NCBI GenBank assembly: GCA_910589075.1
Contig: CAJUSK010000013.1
Span: 1 to 64,000 of the forward strand
Reading direction: 5' to 3'
DNA length: 64,000 nt
DNA from: an uncultured Lachnospiraceae bacterium
Lineage (GTDB): Bacteria; Bacillota; Clostridia; Lachnospirales; Lachnospiraceae
In this document: positions 1 to 8,027 of the stretch, one piece after another
Layout of the letters: every line of letters starts with the position of its first letter
Numbering within the stretch: the first letter of the stretch is position 1
Made by a program: the position numbers and the translations under genes
The notes under the pieces: generated by a model
Databases searched by the model: none
Seen by the model: the letters and a program-made list of their open reading frames with translations, nothing else
What the model was told of the DNA's origin: nothing

Positions 1-4
1 CTAC

Positions 5-33
5 ACCACCCGCATAGCAGGTGGTTTTCTGTT
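5..33 (+). terminator. Terminator-like hairpin at left edge
   Basis: ACCACC (5-10) pairs with GGTGGT (20-25) and is followed by a short T-rich tract. It would end a plus-strand gene lying outside the window. The stem is only six pairs, so this is tentative. Confidence 0.4.
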
Positions 34-45
34 TCGCACGTCTCC

Positions 46-66
46 GTTTTTCGGAACACGAAAAAC
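46..66. repeat. Perfect 8-bp hairpin
   Basis: GTTTTTCG (46-53) and CGAAAAAC (59-66) are perfect inverted arms around a 5-nt loop. A further short palindrome (CGGCTAAAGCCG) follows near 81-92. Function is not evident. It lies in the intergenic stretch downstream of the NlpC/P60 gene. Confidence 0.4.
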
Positions 67-97
67 TCCGCCGCACTCAACCGGCTAAAGCCGATAA

Positions 98-140
98 CAA
101 TAGATTGCAGGCTTCGCCAGCAAACCTATTGTCATGAATA
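98..140 (+). repeat. Dispersed CAATAG-hairpin repeat, copy 1
   Basis: Imperfect hairpin 98-131 beginning CAATAG and ending CTATTG, followed by the tail TCATGAATAA. The body is almost identical to the second copy at 28658-28700 (about three differences), and the same outer arms and tail recur near 13283, 28616 and 62679. It lies just downstream of a gene on the minus strand. It looks like a small non-coding palindromic repeat (REP- or MITE-like); no mobility function is visible. Confidence 0.7.
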
Positions 141-175
141 AAAAATAGAGAACGGTTACCACACCGTTCCCTATT
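137..175 (-). terminator. Rho-independent terminator of the NlpC/P60 gene
   Basis: Read on the minus strand, AATAGGGAACGGT pairs with ACCGTTCTCTATT (13-bp stem, one mismatch) and is followed by a T-rich tail. It lies about 50 bp past the stop of the NlpC/P60 gene, so it is the obvious end of that transcript. Confidence 0.8.
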
Positions 176-223
176 TCCACCTTCTCATGATACAATTTCC
201 AACACCCCTGGGGGGATAAACGA

Positions 224-1636
224 TTAGAAAATTCTTCTTACAGCAAGTACATTCCGGTAATTTGCGTTAGATACGATAATTCCTGTCTTGCTCGTACTTG
301 CATGGACAATCTGTCCGTTGCCTGCATAAATTCCCACATGGCCGGAGTAGCATACAATATCACCGGGCTGTGCATTTGCAAGGCCGCCTACATCATATCC
401 CTGGCTTCTGTCAGCGGATGAAGAATGAGGGAGAGAAACCCCGAAATTCTTATACACACTCATAACAAATCCTGAGCAGTCCGCTCCGTTTGTCAGGCTG
501 GTTCCGCCATATACATAGGGATTGCCTACAAACTGCATTGCATAGTCCACAACCGCGTTTCCGAGATCGCTTCCGCCGCTGGTGGGAGCCGGTGCGGGTG
601 CGGGTGCCGGCGCTTCTGCCTGCTGCTGTCCTTCCTGACCTTCCTGTGCTTTCTTCTTTTCCTTTTCCTGTGCGGCTGCTTTCTCCGCTTTATCTTTTGC
701 GACTTTTTCCTCTGCCTTCCGGGCAGCCTCTTTCGCCGCTTTCTTTGCCTCTTCTTCCTTCTGAAGCCTTGCTTCCTCTTCTTCTCTGGACTCAGCCTTT
801 ACAAAATCTGTGCGCAGGGATACGAATTCGGATGACACATAGCCGTAACCTTCTTCGATATCCACCTTCACCCATCCGTCCAGTTCTTCTACAACGGATA
901 ATTCCTCATCTATGGGAACCAGGCCCAGAACCGGTGCATCGGTACTTTCCGCTTCTCTTACCTTCAATGTGGTCGTTGTGACAGTGGCCACTCTTGTGCC
1001 TACCTCTTTGGCAAGAGCTACCGCTTCTTCGCCGGTGACACAATATTCTCCTTTTACATAACCTGTTACCGTACCGGATTTAATCTTATACCAGCCGTTT
1101 TCTTCCTCAATAAAGTCGCCTACAGATTTATCATACAGCTTCCCAAGGATTTCTCCTTCCTCGCTGGGAATACTTCTGATATTCACATAATCGTTTACTT
1201 TTGCTATAACCAGTTTGGAAAACGCCTTCTCTTCCTGTGACAATTTTTCCTTTTCTTCCTCTGCCGCGTTCTTTTCGGTTTCTTTTGCAGATGTTTCCGT
1301 ATTCGCAGGAGCTTCCTTTTCTTTTGACTTTTCGTTTACGTCTCTTGCTGTTTTTTCTGTTTTTTCTTTGTTTTCTGTTCCCGAAGCACTCTTGCCTGCT
1401 GTTGTGGATTCTGTTTTCTTTCCAGAATTGTTTTTCTTCTCTTTTGCCTGAGCGGGCGTTACATCCTTTGCGGAAGCGACTTCTTCCTGGGAACTGCCTT
1501 CTTCCATGGTCAGCGCAAGCCCGGCAGCAGGAAGGAGGGAAGATACGCCGGTCGCATCCACATTCACGCAGACGCCTCCGACAGCCAATACCCCAACCAG
1601 TGCATATGCAGCCAATTTTGCATTCTTATGTTTCAT
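224..1636 (-). CDS. Secreted NlpC/P60 peptidoglycan hydrolase with two SH3b domains
   Basis: Predicted cell-wall endopeptidase that cleaves peptide stems of peptidoglycan outside the cell. An N-terminal hydrophobic segment (about residues 7-27 from the chosen start) is a signal peptide or anchor. It is followed by a Lys/Glu/Ala-rich linker, two bacterial SH3 domains (each with an NIR or KVR strand motif), a second coiled Lys/Glu-rich linker, a Pro-Ala hinge and a C-terminal NlpC/P60 domain. The catalytic Cys is in GADCSGFV, the His in GHVGIYAGNG, and a third polar residue is expected in QIVHAS. The reading frame extends upstream, but ATG 1636 has GGAGG five bases ahead of it, so it is the start (470 residues). 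The domain call is firm; exact bond specificity is not known. Confidence 0.9.
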   Translation of the reverse strand: MKHKNAKLAAYALVGVLAVGGVCVNVDATGVSSLLPAAGLALTMEEGSSQEEVASAKDVTPAQAKEKKNNSGKKTESTTAGKSASGTENKEKTEKTARDVNEKSKEKEAPANTETSAKETEKNAAEEEKEKLSQEEKAFSKLVIAKVNDYVNIRSIPSEEGEILGKLYDKSVGDFIEEENGWYKIKSGTVTGYVKGEYCVTGEEAVALAKEVGTRVATVTTTTLKVREAESTDAPVLGLVPIDEELSVVEELDGWVKVDIEEGYGYVSSEFVSLRTDFVKAESREEEEARLQKEEEAKKAAKEAARKAEEKVAKDKAEKAAAQEKEKKKAQEGQEGQQQAEAPAPAPAPAPTSGGSDLGNAVVDYAMQFVGNPYVYGGTSLTNGADCSGFVMSVYKNFGVSLPHSSSADRSQGYDVGGLANAQPGDIVCYSGHVGIYAGNGQIVHASTSKTGIIVSNANYRNVLAVRRIF

Positions 1637-1688
1637 AATGTCCTCCAAACGTGGTCTGTTTTTTCTTTGATGAATCACTATTTCTAAT

Positions 1689-1716
1689 ATATTAAAATTT
1701 GTTACGAAATTGTTAA
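1689..1716 (-). promoter_or_regulatory. Probable promoter of the NlpC/P60 gene
   Basis: On the minus strand TTAACA (1711-1716), a 16-bp spacer, then TAATAT (1689-1694). The expected transcript start near 1682 gives a 5' UTR of about 45 bases with a strong ribosome binding site. Confidence 0.6.
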
Positions 1717-1852
1717 ATTCTTTAAATAGAATATATCATCGTAAAACGCGTTTGTCAACACCGAACATATTTTCCAACTTCTGGTTTCGCCAGACCACCC
1801 GCAGCAGCCCACAGGAAACATCAAAAAAGCCTCTGAAAAGCCGAATCCTTGA

Positions 1853-2767
1853 TTATACAAGCTGCAGAAAATATTCTTCCACTCCTGCAACCGCATTGGC
1901 CCCATCCGCCACTGCCGTCACTACCTGGCGCAGTTTTTTGGTGCGGATATCACCCGCCACAAATATCCCCGGCACATTGGTGCGGCAATCCTCGTCCGCC
2001 ACAATATAACCGTCCTCATCCGTATGCACCAGTGCGGTAAAAGCGCCGGACAGCGGGCGGATTCCCACCGCAATAAACACACCGGCTACTTCCAGATCCG
2101 TCTCCGCGCCGCTTTTACGGTTTACCACATGGATACTTTCCACTTGCTGCGAACCGCTTATGCGCTCTACCTGACTGTCCCATACCATCTCCACATTCTC
2201 CAGGGAGAACAGTTTCTGCTGCAGCATATCCGCCGCCCGCAGCTTATCCCTTCTGTGGATCACATATACTTTACTGCAAAATCTGGACAGGTATATGGCA
2301 TCCTCCACCGCCACATCTCCGCCCCCGATGACAGCCGTCACTTTATTGCGAAAGAAAGCGCCGTCACAGGTAGCACAATAAGAGATGCCCCGGCCGCGCA
2401 GTGTATCTTCACCGGGAACCCCCAGCGTGGCCACCGACGCGCCGGCCGCTATGATCACCGCTTTCGCACAAAATGTCTCATTCTGCGTAATCACTTCCCG
2501 TACATCGCCGGCCACCCGTATTTCTTCCACCAGCCCTTCCACAAACACAGCTTCCATGGTTTCTGCATGTTCCCTGAATTTCATACCCATTTCAAAACCG
2601 CCGATTCCCTGCAGACCGGGATAATTGTCCACTTCAAACGTATTCATAATCTGTCCGCCGCTCATAGGGGCCTTCTCGATCACAAGGGTGGAAAACCCTG
2701 CCCGCCTGGCATAAATCGCCGCCGTCAGCCCCGCAGGGCCCGAACCGATAATAATCACATCTGTCAT
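1853..2767 (-). CDS. trxB: Thioredoxin reductase (NADPH)
   Basis: Flavoprotein that transfers electrons from NADPH to thioredoxin in the cytoplasm. Visible parts are the N-terminal FAD-binding IIGSGPAGLTAAIYARR, the redox-active CATC in SYCATCDGAFF, the NADPH-binding IGGGDVAVEDA with following HRRD, and the C-terminal FAD motif GIFVAGDIR. Length (304 residues) is normal for the low-molecular-weight class. Two in-frame ATGs exist six bases apart; the second (2767) lies eight bases after AGGAGG, the first only two, so the second is preferred. It stands alone between the NlpC/P60 gene and the heptose-glycan operon, with no thioredoxin gene beside it. Confidence 0.95.
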   Translation of the reverse strand: MTDVIIIGSGPAGLTAAIYARRAGFSTLVIEKAPMSGGQIMNTFEVDNYPGLQGIGGFEMGMKFREHAETMEAVFVEGLVEEIRVAGDVREVITQNETFCAKAVIIAAGASVATLGVPGEDTLRGRGISYCATCDGAFFRNKVTAVIGGGDVAVEDAIYLSRFCSKVYVIHRRDKLRAADMLQQKLFSLENVEMVWDSQVERISGSQQVESIHVVNRKSGAETDLEVAGVFIAVGIRPLSGAFTALVHTDEDGYIVADEDCRTNVPGIFVAGDIRTKKLRQVVTAVADGANAVAGVEEYFLQLV

Positions 2768-2846
2768 TGTCATTTCCTCCTGCCAATCTCTGACTGTCTG
2801 TTATCACTTGCTATAGTGTATCAAAAATATGATAAAAATACTACAG

Positions 2847-3611
2847 TCAAAGAAGCGCGTCTCTCCATGCATGCTCCACAAAAATCAGATTGCTTCCTGC
2901 CCGAAAATACGGGAAATATCCCTTTTCCCGCAACAGTGCAACGATGGAACGACTGTTATCACCCCCTGCAAATTCGACCTCCACATCAATTATCTTTGGT
3001 TTGTTTTCCATATCTATACTTTGCAATATATCATAATCCAGACCCTCCACGTCAATAGAAAGAAACTCCGGAAACACATGCCCGCAGTATCTTTCTACAA
3101 TATCATGCAGGGTAACGACCGGGATCTGCTGTATCTGTGTTATGGAAAATTCCGGATACTCCCTGACAAATGCTTCGGCCGCTTCCCTGGAAAATGTATT
3201 TCTCCCGGAAAAATCATCAATCATGTAAAAAGGCAATACCCCTTCCTGCATCCCCACGCCTACATTTATGTTCTGATCTTCTGGCCTGTATTTCCGAAAC
3301 AGGGCAATCAGATTGGGATTGGCCTCTATATTAATCCCCCTGTGTCCCTGTTCATACAGCAGTGCCGTGTTGCTGATATGGTATGGATGATGTGCCCCGA
3401 TATCAAGGTAGCGAAATTCTCTGATTCCCAGAGTATGAAAAATATTCAGAATGATGAGATCGTCACCGTGCTGCGCATAAGTAAATCCTCCCCACCACTG
3501 ATCTCTGCAATGATGAAAGGATTCCTCTCCACTCTCCTGCCCCAGATTCGCCGCGTTCATTTTCTCTTCAATATGAATCAGTCTTTCTCTTATTTCTTTA
3601 AAATAATTCAC
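2847..3611 (-). CDS. FkbM-family methyltransferase
   Basis: Predicted SAM-dependent methyltransferase, probably O-methylating a sugar of the glycan made by this operon. FkbM hallmarks are visible: FRYLDIGAHHPY (SAM-binding motif I), GINIEANPNLI (motif II, acidic residue), and FLSIDVEGLDYDIL near the middle, followed by a beta-strand core. Start choice: an ATG at 3629 would overlap the upstream gene by 8 bp and abuts only a weak GGCGG; a GTG at 3611 follows AAGGAG by six bases and is preferred (254 residues). It is the last gene of the heptose operon. Similar proteins methylate capsule, LPS and S-layer sugars; the acceptor is an inference. Confidence 0.8.
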   Translation of the reverse strand: MNYFKEIRERLIHIEEKMNAANLGQESGEESFHHCRDQWWGGFTYAQHGDDLIILNIFHTLGIREFRYLDIGAHHPYHISNTALLYEQGHRGINIEANPNLIALFRKYRPEDQNINVGVGMQEGVLPFYMIDDFSGRNTFSREAAEAFVREYPEFSITQIQQIPVVTLHDIVERYCGHVFPEFLSIDVEGLDYDILQSIDMENKPKIIDVEVEFAGGDNSRSIVALLREKGYFPYFRAGSNLIFVEHAWRDALL

Positions 3612-3621
3612 GTCATTCTCC

Positions 3622-5232
3622 TTATTCATCCGCCAGTATATAATGTCCGTCCTGCCGCAGCAGCCTGACTGTTTCCCTTATCACATATTTTTCGGACGCA
3701 GTATGGCCATACAGGAGCACCAGATCCGCCGATGCTGATTCCCGTGGAATAGCAGCAGGCGACGACAGCCTGTAATCAATTCCCAGTCTTGTTCCACGCC
3801 TGATAAACGTATAAAACTCCGGCGGCTCTTTGTTCCCGAACCCGTAATTTTCATCATAACACAGGACTTCATAATTTTGTTCCGCAAGTAAAGCGGGAAG
3901 AATATCCCTTTCAGGGCTGATCGCAATCACTGTCCTGACAGAAAAACATTGTAATGCCCGGTCAACCCGTTGATAAAACGTTTTGTATTTCTCTAAACCG
4001 TGAAATATTGCCCGGTTCAATCGCCCCGGACCACTGCGAACGGTTATCTCCATGGCTTCCGGCCGTTCATCCGGCCTGTACATATACTCTGTCCATCCGC
4101 CTCTTTCCCTGTTTAAAATACCCCGCAGTTTTTCAAATACTTCTTCCGGTGTGATTCCATACATACACGGAGGAAACATTTCCCCTCTGAAACAGGAAAA
4201 TGCCCATTGATCATAGATTCCCATACAATTATTGCATTGGGGATTTACCAGATTGGTATTCTGCTCATAGCCATACATCGCCAAGGGAGTCGGCCCGAAC
4301 AGGACAATGCAATGGGTGGCCAACTGTGTGGCCATATGTACCAGCCCTCCCTCACAGTCGATATGGCACAGGGAACCTTTCAAAATCCATTTCACGGTTT
4401 CCAGATCTGCTCCCAATACACAGATATCTGCCCCCTGGAGCCGCTCTGCTTTCGGCCCTCCTGTCTGCACAACCCGCAGCCAGGAATATTCTGCATGGAT
4501 TTTTTCAATCAGTTTTTCATAATATGCACGGGGCCAAACTTTCAACTGCATGCGTCTTTTTCCCATACTGTCCGCACCATAATTACAGGTGACATACTCC
4601 GTTCCATCTAATTTCAGGTCTTTAAAATGCCGCTCCCCCTCTTTTGTCAGATAGATGCCGCTCCATTTATCACATATTTTAAACCGTTCTCCCATCCTCA
4701 GTTCCGTATATCTGTCCAGCCCAAGCAATTCCATCTGTCTGAAATGTACCATCTCGCGATAACACTGCCGGGAAACGGGTAAATACAAAGAATCCCATGC
4801 CTCTCTGATCTCTTCAACAATCCGAAATAACTCCGGAGACAGATCAAACAGTTTTTTCGCATTATAAAAATTGATATGGACAAAATGTTCCACTGTCATC
4901 GCCAGATCGTACTGCCAGGCGGAATTTTCATACATGGATGCCGGAAAGACCCTGATAAAAGGCCGTGGAGAATATATGGCTTCCCCAAATTCCATTTTCT
5001 CGCAGTATACATCTATCCTGCATGGCCCATATTGGTACAGTTCATCCGTAAATTTCGCACTGATGATATAGTCCCCCAACCCGCCTGTGGGTCTGACGGC
5101 AATCTGCAGGCAGGATTCCATTTTTCCCAGTTCCACCATATTATATTTCTGCTGCAATCCTTTTTCCTGCTGCCCTGCCCTGTATTTCAGATAGTCATGC
5201 ACGAGCATGGCCGCCGTTCTCAGTTTCCCCAT
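3622..5232 (-). CDS. GT9 heptosyltransferase-like protein fused to a methyltransferase-like C-terminal domain
   Basis: 536 residues. About residues 40-385 form a glycosyltransferase family 9 (ADP-heptose glycosyltransferase) fold: RPTGGLGDYIISAKF at the N-domain start, and DCEGGLVHMATQLATHC followed by LFGPTPLAMYGYEQN in the C-domain, the region that holds the sugar-nucleotide donor in this family. A Cys-rich stretch (CNNCMG, CFRG, PPCMYG) follows. The last 130 residues lack GT9 features and end in a pattern like the late strands of class I methyltransferases (SADLVLLYGH, then RLLRQDGHYILAD), but no clear SAM-binding glycine motif is visible. It is paralogous to the 6726-8027 protein. It likely transfers heptose in the cytoplasm to a growing glycan. 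Confidence 0.8.
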   Translation of the reverse strand: MGKLRTAAMLVHDYLKYRAGQQEKGLQQKYNMVELGKMESCLQIAVRPTGGLGDYIISAKFTDELYQYGPCRIDVYCEKMEFGEAIYSPRPFIRVFPASMYENSAWQYDLAMTVEHFVHINFYNAKKLFDLSPELFRIVEEIREAWDSLYLPVSRQCYREMVHFRQMELLGLDRYTELRMGERFKICDKWSGIYLTKEGERHFKDLKLDGTEYVTCNYGADSMGKRRMQLKVWPRAYYEKLIEKIHAEYSWLRVVQTGGPKAERLQGADICVLGADLETVKWILKGSLCHIDCEGGLVHMATQLATHCIVLFGPTPLAMYGYEQNTNLVNPQCNNCMGIYDQWAFSCFRGEMFPPCMYGITPEEVFEKLRGILNRERGGWTEYMYRPDERPEAMEITVRSGPGRLNRAIFHGLEKYKTFYQRVDRALQCFSVRTVIAISPERDILPALLAEQNYEVLCYDENYGFGNKEPPEFYTFIRRGTRLGIDYRLSSPAAIPRESASADLVLLYGHTASEKYVIRETVRLLRQDGHYILADE

Positions 5233-5243
5233 CCGTTTTTCCT

Positions 5244-5981
5244 CTACAACATAAATTCCTTGTATTCTTCCAGCACGCCTTCTGTATCGCCAATCCGTTT
5301 CATCTGCCCGTCATGAAGCCACAATACCCTGTTGCAGATTTCTTTTACAGTTGTCAGATCATGAGACACCAGGAGCACGGTCCTGTCTCTGTCCCCTATC
5401 AGGCGCTGCATCCGGGAAAGGCTTTTCTTTCTGAATTTTTCGTCTCCCACACTGAGCACCTCATCCACCAACAGAATATCCGTTTCAAGACTGGCAGTAA
5501 TGGCAAATGCCAGTTTGGAATGCATCCCGCTGGAATAGACCCTCACCGGCATATCTATAAACTCTCCTATCTCCGCAAAGTCAATGATATCTTCCATCTT
5601 TTCATACATCTCGCTCTCAGAAAACCCCAACAGCATCCCGGATAAAATAATATTTTCCCTTCCACTGATCTGATCGTTAAATCCCACACCGATGGACATC
5701 AGAGAAATGGTATTACCACATAAATCGATTCTTCCTCCGTCCGGCCTGAAAATGCCGGCAAGCGCCTTTAGAAGCGTGGATTTTCCACTCCCGTTTTTAC
5801 CCACGACACCGAGGACTTCCCCCTTATGCACGGTAAAAGAAATATCTGTGAGCGCACGGATTTTTTTATCCCGTTTTAACCTGTTATGGAACATATTTTT
5901 TACAATGGAGACATCCTGCATGGGCTGATACGCAATACATAGCTTCTCTATGTCTATGGCAATCTGTACGTCCGTCATCAT
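5244..5981 (-). CDS. Polysaccharide ABC exporter, ATP-binding subunit (Wzt/TagH type)
   Basis: ATPase that powers export of a lipid-linked glycan through the partner permease encoded just upstream. Walker A is GVVGKNGSGKST, the signature is a non-canonical YSSGMHSKLAFAI as usual in Wzt/TagH/RfbB exporters, Walker B is ILLVDEVLSVGD, and the switch His lies in LLVSHDL. At 245 residues it lacks the extra carbohydrate-binding C-terminal domain of long Wzt proteins, so it resembles the short type. Its start overlaps the stop of the permease gene by 4 bp, which implies translational coupling. Substrate is inferred from context: a heptose-containing glycan. Confidence 0.88.
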   Translation of the reverse strand: MMTDVQIAIDIEKLCIAYQPMQDVSIVKNMFHNRLKRDKKIRALTDISFTVHKGEVLGVVGKNGSGKSTLLKALAGIFRPDGGRIDLCGNTISLMSIGVGFNDQISGRENIILSGMLLGFSESEMYEKMEDIIDFAEIGEFIDMPVRVYSSGMHSKLAFAITASLETDILLVDEVLSVGDEKFRKKSLSRMQRLIGDRDRTVLLVSHDLTTVKEICNRVLWLHDGQMKRIGDTEGVLEEYKEFML

Positions 5982-6760
5982 ATCACCTTTACATATGTAT
6001 TTTCATACCGGTAAACAATCCGGCTTCCCAGCACCGCCAGAATCAGCGCCCCGACCAGCCAGCACAGCATTCCCCTTACCGCGACGGGATTTTGATAAAT
6101 CAGTGCATTTCTCATCTGGGCGATCAGGAACGCCAGCGGATTCATCGCCTCAAATACACTTCCCCAGGGAGCGGGAATGCAGTCTTGCACCGAATAAAAG
6201 ATACCGGTAAAATAGAACAGCATGTTCAGCACAATGGACACAATATAGGCCAGATCGCTCACATAGACTCCGAAATGCATCAGAATACAGCCGCATCCAT
6301 AAGTAAACAGGAAGAAAACGCAAAGCACCGGTATCAGGCCTGCCAGATGAGCGTCCACCGGCACTCTGTAGGGAAGCATCAGCACTACGACTATCACCGC
6401 TGAAATTGCCATTTTAAAGGCGTTCAGTACCATCTTCTCCAGCAACAGCACCGGCTTGGGAAGATATACTTTCGTAATGATCGCTTTGCTGTCCCGGATC
6501 AACTGCACACTGCTTACCATCGTTTTTTGAAAGAACGTCCACATCGTGATGGACGAATAAATAAACACCAGATAATAGCGCTCGGAATTGAGGAATACAA
6601 TTCCAAAGATCAGATAATAGATCAGCATATTACAGACCGGTTCCAGCACCCACCAGAACCAGTCCAGATAAGCGTTGGTCACTTCTGATCTCAGCTCGGC
6701 TTTTGCAGCACGAATCATATATTTTCTATATTTCCATATATCCCGGAGAAACAGTCTCAT
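5978..6760 (-). CDS. Polysaccharide ABC exporter, permease (Wzm/TagG type)
   Basis: ABC-2 type membrane permease of 260 residues with about six membrane segments, starting MRLFLRDIWKYRKYMIR, a short amphipathic N-terminus typical of Wzm/TagG proteins. The charged coupling stretch near LRSEVTNAYLDWFWWVLEP precedes the first span, and the family's late motif region MNPLAFLIAQMRNALIY is present. The frame is open for 96 more codons upstream, but those lie inside the neighbouring glycosyltransferase gene; ATG 6760 is the sensible start and overlaps that gene by 35 bp. Together with the ATPase it should move a finished undecaprenyl-linked glycan across the membrane. Confidence 0.85.
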   Translation of the reverse strand: MRLFLRDIWKYRKYMIRAAKAELRSEVTNAYLDWFWWVLEPVCNMLIYYLIFGIVFLNSERYYLVFIYSSITMWTFFQKTMVSSVQLIRDSKAIITKVYLPKPVLLLEKMVLNAFKMAISAVIVVVLMLPYRVPVDAHLAGLIPVLCVFFLFTYGCGCILMHFGVYVSDLAYIVSIVLNMLFYFTGIFYSVQDCIPAPWGSVFEAMNPLAFLIAQMRNALIYQNPVAVRGMLCWLVGALILAVLGSRIVYRYENTYVKVI

Positions 6761-8027
6761 CTTCCTGCGCCTTTCCTTTATCTTCCGGATCATCTGCCGC
6801 CACAAGCCGGCGCAGTTCCCGGAAAACCATATCCCACGTGACCGCACGCATACATGCCGCCTCTTCCTCTCCCCGGAAGCAGTGGTATGCCCAGTCTTTA
6901 TGAAGTCCCATACAGTTTTGGCACTGTCCGCTTTGGAGATTACGATTCTGCGGATAGGCATACATATGAACCGGAGTCGGGCCGAACACGACAATACATT
7001 TCGTCCCCAACTGCGTCGCCAGATGAACCAGCCCGCCCTCACAGTCAATATGGCAGAACGCGCCCCGCAGTACCCATTTAATCAATTCCAGGTTCTCTCC
7101 CAGCAGATACAGATCCGCTCCCGCAATCCGTTCTGCCTGCGCATCACCAATCTGAATAAATGCGCTGCCCGGTATGTCCTTCCTGCATTCCCTGATCAGC
7201 CTTTCATAATAGGTCTTGGGCCACAACTTTACCTGCCGCCCCCTGCGCCGCATACGATCCGTACCATAATTCACTGTGATGTATCTCTTACTTCCCATCC
7301 CCCGCCTGTTCCACATGGCGCCATAAGATTCCTGCATCGGTATCCGTACTTTCTGATCTGCCATCTGAAAAGCCCCGCCCATGCGCAGTTCGGTCCACCT
7401 ATTCAGTCCCAGCGTCCTGCACCTCTCAAACTGAACCCGCTCGCGGTAACACTGCTCACCTGTTTCCACATACAGTCTCTTCCAGTGTCTGCGAATCAGA
7501 TGGACTCTGCGGTACAATTCCGGCGACAGCATCTTCAGCCGTTTCCGGTCTGCATTTTTAATATGTACAAAATGCTCCACATACAGGGCGAGATCACAGC
7601 CCCACCGTTCCCGCTCAAAATTTTCGTATCCGGAGACTCTCACATCCTCTCCCATGCCGTAAACTGCTTTCCCATATGTGGGCTTTTCGCAGAAAACAGT
7701 TACCTTCATCGGGCAAATCGTCCTGATTTCTTCCAGCAGCCTGGCGCTGATAATATAATCGCCCAGTCCGCCGGTAGGACAAAAGGCAATGTGGAGAGAT
7801 CCGTCCCGATGCCTGCTTCCCCACAAACGGAAAAAAACAGTCCGTATCCGTCCCTCCGCCACGGAATACGCGGCCGCACATACCTGCCTGATTCCCTGTG
7901 CTTTCCACATCTCCGCCGCCGATGTCAAAAGCGCCGCCGCCTTTCCCTTATCTTTCCACAAAACCCATGTTTGCAGCAACACCGTCACAGGCAATGCCAT
8001 AACCCTAAAGAAAAACACCCGCCCCAC
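6726..8027 (-). CDS. GT9 heptosyltransferase-like glycosyltransferase
   Basis: 433 residues. An N-terminal extension of about 75 residues precedes the GT9 domain, which shows CPTGGLGDYIISARLL, VEHFVHIKNADR, VNYGTDRM, and DCEGGLVHLATQLGTKC with VFGPTPVHMYAYPQN. These match the protein at 3622-5232 almost motif for motif, so the two are paralogues. A terminal Cys-rich stretch (CQNCMG, CFRG) is shared. The start codon is GTG 8027, eight bases after GAGG and directly behind the hldD stop; an internal ATG at 8000 is an alternative. The usual GT9 donor is ADP-heptose, which the neighbouring genes would supply; acceptor unknown. Confidence 0.82.
   Translation of the reverse strand: MGRVFFFRVMALPVTVLLQTWVLWKDKGKAAALLTSAAEMWKAQGIRQVCAAAYSVAEGRIRTVFFRLWGSRHRDGSLHIAFCPTGGLGDYIISARLLEEIRTICPMKVTVFCEKPTYGKAVYGMGEDVRVSGYENFERERWGCDLALYVEHFVHIKNADRKRLKMLSPELYRRVHLIRRHWKRLYVETGEQCYRERVQFERCRTLGLNRWTELRMGGAFQMADQKVRIPMQESYGAMWNRRGMGSKRYITVNYGTDRMRRRGRQVKLWPKTYYERLIRECRKDIPGSAFIQIGDAQAERIAGADLYLLGENLELIKWVLRGAFCHIDCEGGLVHLATQLGTKCIVVFGPTPVHMYAYPQNRNLQSGQCQNCMGLHKDWAYHCFRGEEEAACMRAVTWDMVFRELRRLVAADDPEDKGKAQEDETVSPGYMEI

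Noticed and set aside
2024..3058. 344-codon plus-strand open frame opposite trxB and the FkbM gene
   Set aside because: Antisense shadow of trxB with no ribosome binding site and no domain.
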